64,000 bases of DNA from contig CM057152.1 in the NCBI GenBank assembly GCA_029962745.1, positions 20,036,324-20,100,323 on the forward strand, in the 5' to 3' direction. The notes beneath the pieces are model-generated. The model saw only the letters and a list, made by a program, of their open reading frames with translations, did not search any database and had not been told where the DNA came from. Origin of the DNA: Echinometra lucunter (Eukaryota; Echinodermata; Echinoidea; Camarodonta; Echinometridae). Below, piece by piece: positions 1 to 11,258 of the stretch (position 1 is its first letter; every line of letters starts with the position of its first letter). Made by a program: the position numbers and the translations under genes.

Positions 1-185
1 GCCCTGACTGATGTCTTCGTCTTCCTTCCACGTCCGGGTGCATTGGTGATAGTGGCAGTCTTTCTGTACTTCTGGATGATTACCAGGTCCAGTCTGGAAG
101 CCACTTTACGTACAGAAAATCCGTGTTTATAGAAGGATATCACCTTCTCTCTCAATGATGTGGATATTTCACAAGTTTTCAACAT
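1..185 (-). CDS. Tc1/mariner-like transposase, N-terminal fragment cut by window edge
   Basis: Reading leftwards from the ATG at 185, the frame is open to the window edge (61 codons). It shows the paired helix-turn-helix start of Tc1-type transposases: a segment like LREKVISFYKHGFSVRKVA, then a basic hinge PGRGRKTKT (the GRPR-like AT hook between the two DNA-binding subdomains). The family cuts and pastes DNA at TA dinucleotides. The DDE catalytic part would lie outside the window, so I cannot tell whether the copy is intact. Copies of the element terminus lie just upstream of the ATG (198-427). Family call fairly secure, activity unknown. Confidence 0.72.
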   Translation of the reverse strand, partial: MLKTCEISTSLREKVISFYKHGFSVRKVASRLDLVIIQKYRKTATITNAPGRGRKTKTSVR

Positions 186-197
186 GTTGCAAGCTTA

Positions 198-427
198 CAG
201 ATGCATGCAAAATTATTCAACCCCCTCGCATTTTGCAACCTGCTTTTTGTGTGAAAGTTGCAATGGATGGGCTATGAATTAAATCTTGACTTTTGCTCTG
301 GTATTCAATTGTAATAAACTATCTGTTCACCACTTGAATGATTTAGTAATTGTCTGCAGTTGTAATGTTACTCATTTTGCCAGAATGTCCAAAATGCGAG
401 GGGGTTGAATAATTTTGCATGCAACTG
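198..427. mobile_element. Tc1-type terminal inverted repeats, MITE-like unit of 230 bp
   Basis: A 38-bp sequence beginning CAGATGCATGCAAAATTATT at 198-235 recurs inverted at 390-427 (outer end CAGTTGCATGC on the minus strand). Both ends abut TA (196-197 and 428-429), the Tc1/mariner target. It could be a small non-autonomous element beside the transposase, or the duplicated, inverted terminus of the transposase element itself, whose ATG is only 12 bp from the inner copy. Confidence 0.65.
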
Positions 428-575
428 TAAATCCCCCATACAACTTCTTCAAGCCAGTGAAGACAGTAGAATGCCACATGGTAGGTCAAGCCCAGCTAAG
501 CACGCTCACCCACCTTGTTGATTGTGTAATACCCAGCTCTATCTATGGTTGTATCAAGCAATGAATTTCATGGCA

Positions 576-1142
576 TTAAAGGAGAAGGCAACCCAGGCAT
601 CAGTGTGCTTTTAGTGAATAGAGATGAACAAGATAGATAAACAGTGAAAATTTGAGCAAAATCGGACAATCTCTTCAAGAGTTATGAATTTTGAAAGTTT
701 AAGCAAATTAAGCAAGGGATCCTTGAGTTGGCAACTTTGCCAGCACCTCTGATGTCATCATAGACAACTCTCCATTCACAGAATTTAACATTTTCTTTAT
801 TTTCCAGAAATTTAAAATAAACATTCTTTTGATTTACTGTTTGAGTATGACATGGCTACATCAATTCTGCAAGCATTTTGGGAAGAAGAATGTTGATTCC
901 TGACTCGAAAATTCATATAAGTCAATTTAAAAAAAAATCATACACGAAATGAATGGAGAGTTGTCCATGATGACATCACAGATGCTGGCAAAGTTGCCAA
1001 CTCAAGGATCCCTACAATAGGGATTTGCTTAAACTTTCAAAATTCATAACTCTTGAACAGATTGTCCGATTTTGCTCAAACTTTCACTGTTCATCTCTAT
1101 GCACTAAAAGCACACTGATACCTGGGTAGCATTCTCCTTTAA
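576..1142. mobile_element. Long palindromic (foldback/MITE) element with TTAA-type ends
   Basis: Arms of about 200 bp at 576-785 and 945-1142 are inverted copies: both carry the blocks for GGCAACTTTGCCAGCA / TGCTGGCAAAGTTGCCAA and the ends TTAAAGGAGAA / TTCTCCTTTAA. The centre is AT-rich unique sequence. No coding capacity. TTAA ends would fit piggyBac-like target choice, which I only infer. Confidence 0.75.
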
Positions 1143-1834
1143 CATAGGGAACTTTGTACAATGAATACGCCTTGAGCATTTAATCAAAATGGAAAAGACG
1201 CTATAGAAATCTTATTATCCAAAAATATTGAAATTAGGCCTATTGTTAGGCGGTTGAAAGGTGTCTTAACATTTTGGGGGGATTGAAAAGTAAGAATGGC
1301 GGCCTGAGAACTTAAAGACTAACAGAACTGTAGAGGTTTGAGGTTCATTGGGTAGAGGCATGACCTACCTTATAATATGAATGGAAATTAAAATTCTTCC
1401 CCATATTATTTTCTTTTATTTAATCTTTTCAAAGTGTACAAATTATTTTTGGGGACACTATAATTTTGGCAAGGAAGATGGTTGGCAACTATAGCCATAG
1501 GAAGGTTTTGTGAATAACATTTTATTAGTAGCAAACAAAGCTTAGGAAACAACTAGGGATGAACAAACTAAACAATAGTCTCCTGAATAGTGCCATGCAT
1601 CTGCATACATTATGGGGAATCTCTTTTATAAGTACTGAGAGCGAATGAATAAGTCCATACCCTGTAGGTGACGAAAAATTCCTGTACATTTATGAGTTGG
1701 GAAATATAAGCAGCCAACTAAACTTATAAAGGTTTTGTTAATAACATTCACTAAGCAACTAGGCTTAGTAAGCAGCTAAGGACTATCTTAGTTGCCAGCT
1801 AGGTTTCGTGAATATGAACCCTGGAGTTTAGAGA

Positions 1835-2275
1835 CTGCTTGAGTTGAAATATTATATTACTCTGAAACTTTGAAACTTTGAATAATGAAATGCGATCAGT
1901 AGGATTATTACTGAAGCGGTGATTTAAAGAAAGATACACAATCCTTTGAAAAGAGTGTTTGCAGGAGCCATGATACAATTCAAAGAAATGAAACAAAACT
2001 GAATATCTCACTAATTTCTTTTAAGAGGTTGTTACTTGAGTTCAATAGTTGATACATGTTGAGATAGTATGATGAAATATTGAAGTTGATTGATTGATTT
2101 ATTCTTGTTTTATCTAAGACAATATAAAATAATAGAGGGTATAGTCCGGTTCAGTTTTGCAACTGCTTTCTAACGGAGCCCTCCACAAATTTGTTATTTG
2201 ACATGATCATTATCTTTTCATGAATAATATGTGAATTTTTTATGTCTCGAGAAAAGGTCAAAATTTGGAAGTAGT
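1835..2275. repeat. Dispersed repeat, copy A (copy B at 31380-31860)
   Basis: This stretch shares long blocks in the same order with 31380-31860: GAATAATGAAATGCGAT, an AGAGTGTTTGCAGGAG block, AGTCCGGTTCAGTTTTGCAA, and TGTCTCGAGAAAAGGTCAAA. Neither copy has an obvious reading frame or terminal repeats, so the element type is unknown. It may be a truncated non-LTR element or a multigene 3' region. Confidence 0.7.
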
Positions 2276-4065
2276 ATTTTGAAGAAGCATTTGTTTGATG
2301 TGAAACAGTCAAACAGAAGAGAGTTTTTCTTTACCAGAACTTTTGTGAAGTTTTACAATTCTTGATTTTTTCCACATGAGAGATATTTTGATTCCAGATT
2401 TGAGAACAAACTATAGAATTGAAACAAATTGTAAGTATAAAAGGTCTGTTATGAATGGCGCGATTGTCTAAACTAGTAATTTATTTTTGTCCACCCATGT
2501 GACAGTTGGTATACTTCCAAAAGGCCTTTTAAAAAGGGTCTCAAGATTTTCAAAATCTAATTGACTGCATCGCCATGGTTTAACTTTTCTGCCAGCTTGA
2601 GAATAAAGAGAAATAAATACACCATGTACAATTAAAAAAAGATCTGACGGAGACACATCCATCTTCAAATGCATGCAGTATGGTTCTATACACTGCATAA
2701 AAAGAATCTAGATATGTTTTCCTGTTTCTTTTTCTGCTAATGCCAAACTACATGAAAATTAAGTTAATGATTTTAGATCGACACTCTGATTAACAACCAC
2801 ATTGAGTTTTCTAATGCAACATAATTAGTGAAAGCTTGCTTTACATGGTTTGGTTTCTAAAAGCTTTAGTTTTAGCTCATCAATGCTGTATCAACCACAT
2901 CACACCATATTCTCCCACACAAGGTCTACAATACATAAAAACATAAAAAGCAACTGGAAAATGCCGGAGCTGTAATGAGAACTTTTGACCATGGTTAGTA
3001 ACGTTACAAAAAAAGAACACAAAAAATTAAGCAATGTTTTTGAACAAAAATCCCTCCTTACTGTGTTATACCTCAAACTTAGAGCCATATCCGTTTTCTT
3101 TCTGATATGATGACAATTTTTATCCACAAAAAATTAAAAGTTTTCCTCTCTGTTTTTTTTAAGTAGACTCAAAAACCTTGGTTAGCCACGTTACGGTTAG
3201 TCATGTTACAGTTTGTCCAGTAATACATATTTTAGATTTTTATACCTTTTCAGCAACTTATTTTCGAATATTTTCTTTTAATTTGGTGTGACACAATGTC
3301 CTTCCGATTATCCAATTGAAAATTTACAAAGGAAGTGATAGTTTTCTAAGTCTAAAAAACTGTGTGTAGTCCCATATATCTATGTTTTTGATGGTTCGGA
3401 TTCTGCTATGAGGAGACATTTGGAACAAATCTTTTTTTGGTGAGTTTGAAACCCCTTTGCATTTAAAATTTCTGTATGAATTTTAACCCCACAAATTAAC
3501 CTGAATTTGAGAAAGAGCAAAAATTGAGTTTGGGGTGATGTCCACTTAATCATGGAATTGCCCTATTGCTGATCCCTTTAAATTTATGAAAGCACATTTA
3601 AACTGGCCTAATGTCCTGAAAATTTTTCTCATTCATAAGCCCTTTGATGGTATCTGAAAATTATGCTATTGTTCATATTAATAAAGCAATTCTAACTGTC
3701 AAAAAATATATAAAAATAACTGTAGACATGCCACTGGTTGATGCCAGTGCAAAGCAGGCCGCCTTCGTGTAAAGTAAAAAAAAAATAGAGACTGTTATTC
3801 TGCGCCAATTTCACTTTGTTATCACGAATATAACATCACATTCTAAACGTAAAAAATAACGTATTTTTAAGAATAAAAGTGTCATGGTTAAGTGGATACG
3901 GCAATGGATCACATCATAATCACTCTCCATCCGGGTGTGTAAATGGGTAACCCGCAGGAAAAAAACTCCTTAAAATTTATAGCACCTATATGGTTTAGGC
4001 CAAAAGCGGACTCCGGACGAATAACAGGGAGTGTCGTGAGTTTCGACAGACATGAGAACCAACCA
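2276..4065. other. AT-rich DNA without recognised gene
   Basis: I see no coding sequence here. Around 3900-3960 a short block (CACTCTCCATCCGGGTG) resembles the body of the tRNA-derived SINE found intact at 21778-22070, so a SINE remnant is likely. A loose inverted pair (CACTTAATCATGG near 3543, CATGGTTAAGTGGA near 3890) may bound a degraded small element. Confidence 0.4.
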
Positions 4066-4069
4066 CTAT

Positions 4070-4200
4070 GATATTGTTATCATTATTATCATTATCATTA
4101 TTTTTGTTGTTATTATTATCATTATTATCATTAACATAATTATTATTATTATTGTCATTATTATCATTGTTATTACGGCGATCATTTTTGTTGCTGTTGT
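4070..4200. repeat. Imperfect ATT/ATC microsatellite
   Basis: Mixed ATT, ATC and GTT trinucleotides run for about 130 bp. This kind of tail commonly marks the 3' end of a CR1/L2-type LINE or SINE insertion, but no such element is visible beside it. Confidence 0.75.
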
Positions 4201-4257
4201 CACTTTGCTATAGTAGTCATCATGATCGTTATCTGGTTATCATTATTATGAACTTAC

Positions 4258-4361
4258 CCCAGCAGCCTGTTCTTGGTACCTCTACATCCCCACATATCGA
4301 TAAGGTCCATGATTTTTATTCGATGGTTGTACTCGGTAAAATGCTGGCCATTCAAACCAAC
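4258..4361 (-). pseudogene. Galectin CRD exon relic (counterpart of exon 4 of the intact gene)
   Basis: Read on the minus strand, this matches exon 4 of the galectin at 40795-40923: the LNGQHF and EYNHRIK blocks, then an intact GTAAGT-type donor. It is 104 nt against 129 nt, so a net 25 nt are lost from the part that should encode the IDGKVHLHSI strand, which shifts the frame. The position of the acceptor reads ...CATAT instead of an AG. It belongs with the relic exon at 6405-6618. Confidence 0.8.
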
Positions 4362-4785
4362 ATATGGGAGAACCAAATTAATTTCTAAGCTGAGTTTTCT
4401 ACAGCAAAAAATGAAAACGAGTTAAACAATAGTATTTATTCCTCGTTTCATACACATGGTGTTATCTACTTGCTACATCAACTTTTCATTTTAGTATACC
4501 AGGGTTTTTACCACTTATAATTCTCAATCAATCATTTTATGCATTGACTGAAAGTAGCGGTGTATCTTAGTGATTATAGTTGTATAGTATAAAACTTAAA
4601 AAAAAATTCTGCGTGTATCTTGAGCATGACGGAAAGAGCCACGATATGTGGTGTGAAACTGTATATACAAATATTTAAAACGAGACTTCTTCTTAACATA
4701 TAATAAGTTATGTATTTTTTCCCAAACCCAAATTAGTTTTGTAGTAAGGCAATATTTCGTGTAACTTTGTTTCTTTAATCGTTAT

Positions 4786-4816
4786 ACAGTGCGTATCAAA
4801 AAAAAAAAAAGTACTC

Positions 4817-4849
<33 letters not shown>

Positions 4850-5839
4850 TGAACGCATTCACTCTATTAGGGGTGAATTTCAGAAGAAATTGTTAAATTA
4901 AATAAACTCTGAATATAAGCCCTCTAAAAATGGATTACTCTCTCTACAAAAAAAAAAAAAAAAAGAGTGAACGCGTTCACTCTGTTAGGGGTGAATTTCA
5001 GAAGAGAGTGCATTTAGAGTGAATTAAGAGTGAATTGAGAGTAAAAATTGTGATATTCACTCTTTATTCACTCTTTAAGGGGTGACCTCAGTGATCACTC
5101 AAGGATTGTGAGTGATCCCTGAGGTCACCCCTAAAAGAGTGAATAAAAAGTGAATATCACAATTTTTACTCTCAATTCACTCTTAATTCACTCTAAATGC
5201 ACTCTCTTCTGAAATTCACCCCTAACAGAGTGAACGCGTTCACTCTTTTTTTTTTTTTTTTTTTAGAGAGTAATCCATTTTTAGAGGGCTTATATTCAGA
5301 GTTTATTCAATTTAACAATTTGAATTTACCCCAGTATGATAGAAGAACTCCTTAGCTTTTGATTGATACCTTACTTGTACCTGTGATGCCACAAACGACC
5401 GAATAAATTGATCTGGAAGACAGCAAGTACAGAATCCATTTTTTGCAAGTTTTGGTAAAATGGGTGCAAGCAATGAATGATGCCTCACAGTCAGTCAGTC
5501 AGGGAAAGCAACCTTTTCAGCCTTGCATTCATTAACAAAGCATACAAAAGTGCTATTCAAAGTGGTCATGTTCACTTACAAAGAAATCAGCCAACCGAGG
5601 GATCAGCGAGAGAAATCATCTCAGCCTGACTTACAAAAACTTGCAAAAAATGGAATTTGTACCTGTTGTCTTTAACATCAATTTACTCGGTCGTTCGTGG
5701 CATTACAGGTACAAGTAAGGTAGCAATGAAAAGCTGAGGAGTTTCTCTTTCGTACTAGGGTAAATTTAAATTGTTAGATTAAATAAGCTCTGAATATAAG
5801 CCCTCTAAAAATGGATTACCCTTTTTTCGATACGCACTG
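4786..5839. mobile_element. Non-autonomous TIR element (CAGTGCGTATC ends), TA-flanked
   Basis: The ends CAGTGCGTATCAAAA (4786) and TTTCGATACGCACTG (to 5839) are inverted repeats, flanked by TA on both sides, as in Tc1/mariner/pogo-like elements. Inside lies a long palindrome (4885-5325). The right interior (AAAACTTGCAAAAA.TGGAA.T near 5637) recurs in a second family member at 38074-39143. No transposase frame is visible. Confidence 0.75.
4885..5325. repeat. Near-perfect long palindrome centred near 5105, rich in GAGTGAA/TTCACTC
   Basis: Arms of about 220 bp mirror each other around GGGGTGACCTCA (5079) / TGAGGTCACCCC (5120). The motif GAGTGAA or its complement recurs many times, and each arm carries the block GAGTGAACGCGTTCACTCT next to an A or T run. 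A third partial copy of the outer block lies at 5765-5820. Confidence 0.8.
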
Positions 5840-6404
5840 TATATATATTTTATCATTGTTTTGCGTCTTAAAATATGATTTCTGCATTACTGAATTTATT
5901 GCTGTTTCTATTTTATGCTTATTTCTCATAAAGATGATTCATAATGATTATTTCAAATAAGTGGACCTACACCCTACAAGCTCTGCTTTTTAGTCGGCCC
6001 TCCTTCTTTTTCAATTTCATGTTATATATTGTATTGTGCAATTTTATGTATATTTACATGTCATTATGTAAACTCTACGATAAAACTGAACTAGTGGGAA
6101 AATAATTGACTGAATGAATATAGAAAGCTCATGGAAAAGTGGGTCTTGATGAAAAGTTTGTACTAATGATAAAGCATACTTATTGTAATGAGGCACACTA
6201 CGTCTGGTCAAATGATATAAGGTTACAACGTCTTTTTCATCATGTACATGTTCCAATATTTTGACATCCACAAAAGAAGCAAGAACTGTTTAATGGTAAA
6301 ACTTGCAGAGTAGCAACACAATCATTCGTGCTCGTTTATCTCTCACCCTGAGAGGAAGTTGACATCAAATTTGTTAGAAACAATCTTGAAACTGCCAAAG
6401 ACAC

Positions 6405-6618
6405 CTTGAACTGGTTTGCCGTACAGAGAATGATGATCTCAAAGTTCTGCTCGAAGGCAAATTAGGGGAAGTGAGAATGCCCCTTCTCTACACTACCCCA
6501 TTTCTGGTTCTGGAGGGTGTTTCGTGCGCACACACGATCGTCCCCGAAGCCGGGGTTGAAGTGGAAAGCGATGTCTGCCTTTTTGTAGGGGATGCCACAC
6601 TGCAGGTTGATGCTGAAT
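6405..6618 (-). pseudogene. Galectin CRD exon relic with in-frame stop (counterpart of exon 3)
   Basis: On the minus strand this aligns end to end with exon 3 of the galectin at 41894-42104, from the AG acceptor (6619-6620) to the AAG|GTGTCT donor. It is 214 nt against 211 nt: three extra bases create an in-frame TAA in the HFP-FAFE segment. Sugar-contact residues have also decayed: HFNPR reads HFNPG, and the WGGEER stretch reads WGSVEK (Glu to Val, Arg to Lys). The F4-type exon end (NQFK|) is kept. A dead paralogue, or a dead duplicated half of a larger galectin array. Confidence 0.85.
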
Positions 6619-6925
6619 CTATTCGTTAAAAAGTAATGGGATTATATTTGATTGTTCTTAAAACTAGAAATGTGCGGACTTTGCGACGGCTTATTACGTA
6701 AAACCAAACATTTTTTTTTTTTTTTGCCCATACATGACTTGTATGGGCCGCACAATAGGCTTTCAAAATTGCACTTCAGTTGATTTTTCGAAAATAGTTT
6801 TTTTTTATCGTGTTCAAGCTATATTGATTAAACAGTTAAAAAACAAACAAACAAAAGTAATAAAACGTATTTCATGATTTCTGTCATCCTCTATCATATA
6901 CTGCGATCTTAAGATGTGAGATTAT

Positions 6926-6928
<3 letters not shown>

Positions 6929-6963
<35 letters not shown>
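6929..6963. repeat. (GA)n microsatellite
   Basis: About 17 uninterrupted GA units. Confidence 0.95.
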
Positions 6964-6965
<2 letters not shown>

Positions 6966-7010
6966 TGACTCTTCGGTGTGTCCGAGAAATTGCATGAGTT
7001 TTAGGGAACG

Positions 7011-7143
7011 GAGCTGCGTTTAACGTAACCGACATACGTCTCATTTCATGGACATCCCATTGAAACGTGTGTTAACTCTACAACAAACGTTTCAATGGGA
7101 TGTCCAAGAAGTTAGACTTATGACAATTTCGTGAAACGGTCCC
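7011..7143. mobile_element. Palindromic MITE, copy A (copy B at 39811-39943)
   Basis: About 130 bp, nearly all inverted repeat: CATGGACATCCCATTGAAAC meets its complement across a short loop, and the ends resemble GCTGCGTTTCACGAAAC. Copy B is more regular, so this one is the older or more mutated. Confidence 0.8.
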
Positions 7144-7557
7144 TGGGGGAAAACGGATGCAAAATAGATCAAAACTATATACTCTGACGTCATGACCTAT
7201 TCGGCTCTCCGAGGAATTTTCTTTTTCTGGCAAAATTATGATTAATCACATGAAGCGCTCTCTACCAATCCAAGAGCAACAAATTTTCAATGTGGGATAT
7301 AAATGATAACTATCGTTCATTACGTGATTGATTTATCTTGCATTTTCTCAAATATTTGCATTGTATCCGAACTTTGGTCAACCAATCACACTATATTAGC
7401 AGGGGGGGGGGGCATAGCTGGAAAATTGTGCTTTTGTCGCATTGTATTATAGAGAAAGCTTTAAGTATTTCTAAATCACACAGTATAGATGAGTAATATT
7501 AAGGAAGGACTGGCAATCACATGCACTGAAAAGCAAAGCTTTCAATGTATATGTAAC

Positions 7558-7796
7558 CAGGGGTGGCGCTACAGGGGGAGGGACCGCCCCCTATGATTTT
7601 CCGAGTGATAAAAAAGAGAGAGAGAGAGAGAGAGAGAGAAAGATGAAAAAGAGGAGTAAGAAAGAGTATGGGAAAAGAGAGGGCTGGGTCATGCAACTAT
7701 ATAATACACCCTTTTTTTCATTTAAACTGACGTAAATAAACTCATCTATGGGTTATCTTGCTCCCTCAATGTCAAAATACCCTGGCACCGCCCCTG
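7558..7796. mobile_element. G-rich miniature element with CAGGGGTGGC ends, copy A
   Basis: Ends CAGGGGTGGCGC (7558) and GGCACCGCCCCTG (to 7796) are inverted repeats. The interior (CTCATCTATGGGTTATCTTG, GTCAAAATACC) is the reverse complement of parts of 8544-8808, so the two are oppositely oriented members of one family. It contains a short (GA)n run. The termini resemble hAT-type MITEs, but I see no clear 8-bp target duplication. Confidence 0.7.
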
Positions 7797-8543
7797 TACG
7801 AAACTGCGTTTATGCAAGTAGTTGTTATTACTCACTAACTTACTAAACTTAGGTTTCCTTCTTTATTAGAACTGCTGAAACATGCTGTCCACGTTTTCCG
7901 AGAGTATTGGCGTTTTCTTGAAAAAGATAGGGATTTAAAACTAGAGTACAAAAATCTGCGTGAAAATAACTACTTGCATAAAGCTTGGACATAATTATGA
8001 GTATCGTTATGCCTTTATAAATTCCTTCGAATTGTTCAACTGAATAGGCTTTATTCTGGAGGCTTATGAGAGATATTAAACAAAACAACAAACAAAAACA
8101 AAATAGAACAAAACAAACAACAACAAAAACACACAAACAAACACCCACGCTCACCTCAGCACACATACTTCAAAGAAGAAATGATATTTCAATCAGTTGT
8201 TGAAATTTTTGATAAATCCATCATAAACGATGGTCATAATAGTAATTTTTTTAAATTTGAAATGCTATTAAATGCTAGAGATAGGATGGGAGAGTATGTG
8301 TGTGAGGGTGTGCGTGTGGGTGTGGGGTGTATTTGTACACACCATCCCCTTCTCTAACAAGTGGGGGGATTTATACCCCCACCCCCGTCCGGGATTCACG
8401 GCAATGACCAAACAGTAACATTCCTGTGAATGACGCGGGCAGTGCTAACCTGAAATTTTCCTTAAATAAACAAACTTTTAAGCCCATAAATTCTGTGATC
8501 TAGGAGTATTTCCTTTTAGCTATTACACATAATATACCTTTTC

Positions 8544-8808
8544 CAGGGGTGGCACCAGGGTATTTTGACAGGGGGCAAGATGACCGACAGGTGAGTTTAT
8601 TTGTTTTAAATGAACAATTAGGGTTATTATACAATAGTTGCATAACCCTGCCCTCTCTTCCCTATAGTCTCCTTTCTACTTGTTCTTGTTCTTCTTGTTC
8701 TTCTTGTTCTTCTTGTTCTTCTTGTTCGTCTTGTTCTTAATTTTGTGATCACTTGGAAAAATCATGGGGCAGCCGCCCCTACCCCCCCCCCCTTTAGTGC
8801 CGCCCCTG
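8544..8808. mobile_element. G-rich miniature element with CAGGGGTGGCACC ends, copy B
   Basis: CAGGGGTGGCACCAGGG at 8544 and GTGCCGCCCCTG ending at 8808 are inverted repeats. It is related to 7558-7796 in opposite orientation and carries a TTCTTG microsatellite (8687-8740) and a run of C beside its right end. Confidence 0.7.
8687..8740. repeat. (TTCTTG)n microsatellite
   Basis: TTCTTG or close variants repeat about nine times inside the G-rich miniature element; the short open frame across it is only Ser/Cys repeats and not a gene. Confidence 0.9.
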
Positions 8809-8958
8809 ACATTTCATCCCTGACAATGGTATCTTAAGCATTAACATCAGAAGCAAAGCGGGATACCATACTGAATAGAAGTATATACATAGTTCTCTTT
8901 AATGTAGAAGACCCGAGAAAATAATGAAAAGGCTGGTTTATAGATAAATAAAACGTTT

Positions 8959-9090
8959 GGGGAGCGTTTCATGAAGTGTCTTGTCAGTGATTTTTACTGA
9001 CAAATTTGCTCTCAGCCAATCAGATGCAAGGATTTCAGCAGCTTATTGTCAGTAAAAATCATTGACAAAACACTTCATGAAACGCTCCCC
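8959..9090. mobile_element. Palindromic MITE with GGGGAGCGTTTCATGAA ends, copy A
   Basis: Ends GGGGAGCGTTTCATGAAGTG and its complement bound a 132-bp unit with a centre containing CAGCCAATCAGATGCAAGGA. A second member with the same centre lies at 35267-35399 inside the galectin gene. Confidence 0.8.
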
Positions 9091-9325
9091 TGGTTAAACT
9101 TCATTACAGAGGAAAAGAGAATGAGCATATAATTACAAGGAAGGCAGTCAGCTTTGGCAAGGTTAGAATAATGTGGAAAGTTTCCAATCAATTTTCCTGA
9201 CAACTTTTTGTTGGTTATTGTCACAGTTAAAAAGGAATTTGATTTTTATCTATTTCCTTTTTTCTAACCAAGCGAGGAAATTTTTACCTAATCCTGCAGG
9301 TTGCTAAGAGACAGGGAGTTGATTT

Positions 9326-9593
9326 CACTATGAACATGGCGGACAAAGAAAGCGGACAAAATAAACAACCCCTCATTCTACCCTTCACAATGGTTCTGGT
9401 AGTCAAAAGAACATCCCTTCACTACTATTGTCTGAAATATGTGGAACAGGTGTCACATGCATATTCACCTGGAACTACATGATTAAACATAATAGCAGTG
9501 AAGGGATGTTCTTTTGACTAACAGAACCATTGTGAAGGGTAGAATGAGGGGTTGTTTATTTTGTCCGCTTTCTTTGTCCGTCATGTCATAGTG
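9326..9593. mobile_element. Palindromic element with about 100-bp arms
   Basis: CACTATG...GCGGACAAAATAAACAACCC at 9326-9425 recurs inverted at 9495-9593 with only a few differences; the spacer is about 70 bp. No coding capacity. Confidence 0.8.
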
Positions 9594-10627
9594 TTTATGC
9601 AGCAATGAGAAGAGTGTGAGATGTTCTTGTATTTGCAGCGCAGATAATTGAATTTGCCATCAGTGACAGAGTTCATTTACATTTCTATTGTTAGTTTACA
9701 TGTACAGAGTAGTTATTTCTTGCCTTGTATAGACCTGTTCAGTTTGGGTGCTGTTTTTTTGTGCTAATATGTTTAAATGGTATGGGAGGGGGGGGGGGGG
9801 GGGGCTTCAAGCATGCCTATCAAAAGCACCAACATCTCAATGCACCTGACTGGTTGCATAACCTATTCATCTTTTATTCTGATTTTGGAAGCCCCCAGTT
9901 ATGGCTGACCTAAACTACAGTGTCTTGAAACCGATTTTTGTCTATAGGTCCCTTTCGATAAGGGCAGTGAGATTTTGCTTTTGAGAAACTGCTTGAGATA
10001 CTTTTTGGGCAAGGGTGAGTTTGGAGAGTAGCTCAGCAGTTTTCCTAGTACTTGTGGGGCAGACCGTTTTAAACTCTGTTAAGCATACATGTGCAGTTTT
10101 TGGTAGCAGAGGAAAAGCTGCCATTTTAGAGGTCTTTTCAAGTTCAATTTCTGCTAAAGTATTTCATCGAAAAGCAGCTTTATTTCACTGTTTGGCTGCA
10201 GTTTTTGTACCTGCACGAGGCCAGATATGTGCAGTGTTTAAACCACATTTCTAATTTTTAAAGTCATCGGTAAGTTAAAATGTGATATCTTTTATTCTAC
10301 CTTAGTGTATGTAGGCCAAGTTTGAAAAAAAAAAAAAAAAACTTGAATAATTTCAAACGTGATTTGAAATGATAATATGAATGCTGTAACCTTCGTGGAA
10401 TATTTTATATGTACTTTTTCAGGAATTATGCAAGTCTACAAATAATCGAGAAAATCATTATTTCACCGTTGGAGCTGATAGTTTACACCATATATCCACT
10501 CACGCTAATGTTCAGTTATAATAACGGCCTATGTCATTTAAACTTTAAACATGTGATAAGCCTGAATGTGATCTATGTACTCCTACAAGGTTGATAACAG
10601 GAAATTGAAGCAAGCTTTTATTGAATC
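9594..10627. other. No supported gene
   Basis: Contains an 18-base G-rich run near 9786 and an A run near 10327. A 79-codon plus-strand frame (10015-10254) and the opposite frame show no recognisable domain or splice context. I see nothing else. Confidence 0.4.
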
Positions 10628-11055
10628 TTAAGCCTGGCGCACACTATACGATACGACTGCAATCCAAGTTTTGAGCAAATCGCATTTTGCGTTAAATATG
10701 AAAGTTTAAACATTCAAGTAAAATTATCTTATTTGAAGTTCGGAATAATGATAGCAATACTAAAATCGAAATTTTGGTTAACTGCAAGCCTTAGGCCTAT
10801 GGTTGGATTTAAGGCCAAATCGGCTTCAAATCGCAGCCGATCGCAAGATTGCTATGATGTCACTACGATTTGGAATTGAGTTCGCATTTAATTCCTACAG
10901 GGAGGCTCGCATTAGCCCTGAATTTTTATGTGAGTATTCATACGAGTTTTGATCGTTCAGATTTTTTACATGTTTGAATGTTCATATCAAATGCTATAAC
11001 AAAATTTTCCAAAGTCGGATCACAGACGGATCGTACTAGTGTGCGCCGGGCTTTA
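10628..11055. mobile_element. TIR element (GCCTGGCGCACAC ends) with subterminal motif repeats
   Basis: TTAAGCCTGGCGCACACTA at 10628 matches the inverted TAGTGTGCGCCGGGCTTTA ending at 11055. The interior repeats short motifs around CAATCG and AATCGCA (AATCGCAT, AATCGGCTT, AATCGCAGCCGATCGCAA), the subterminal-repeat layout of transposase-binding sites. Confidence 0.7.
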
Positions 11056-11258
11056 CCTGCTAAATGGAGATATTTTGTGTGTGTGAATATCATTCTGCTA
11101 CACCAGTCCCACCGAATTTCCCCAACTCTGTAAGTTACGCCCCAGACCGCCCCTGCCTCCCGGGATATTTGATTGTTTATGTGCAGATGAAAAAATATAC
11201 CTTGGGTTCCCGTACTCCATCTGCATTTCCGTTGCCTTGAAATCGTCCATCAATTTGC

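Noticed and set aside
10015..10254. 79-codon frame on the plus strand and a 60-codon frame opposite
   Set aside because: No domain, no splice context, surrounded by repeats.
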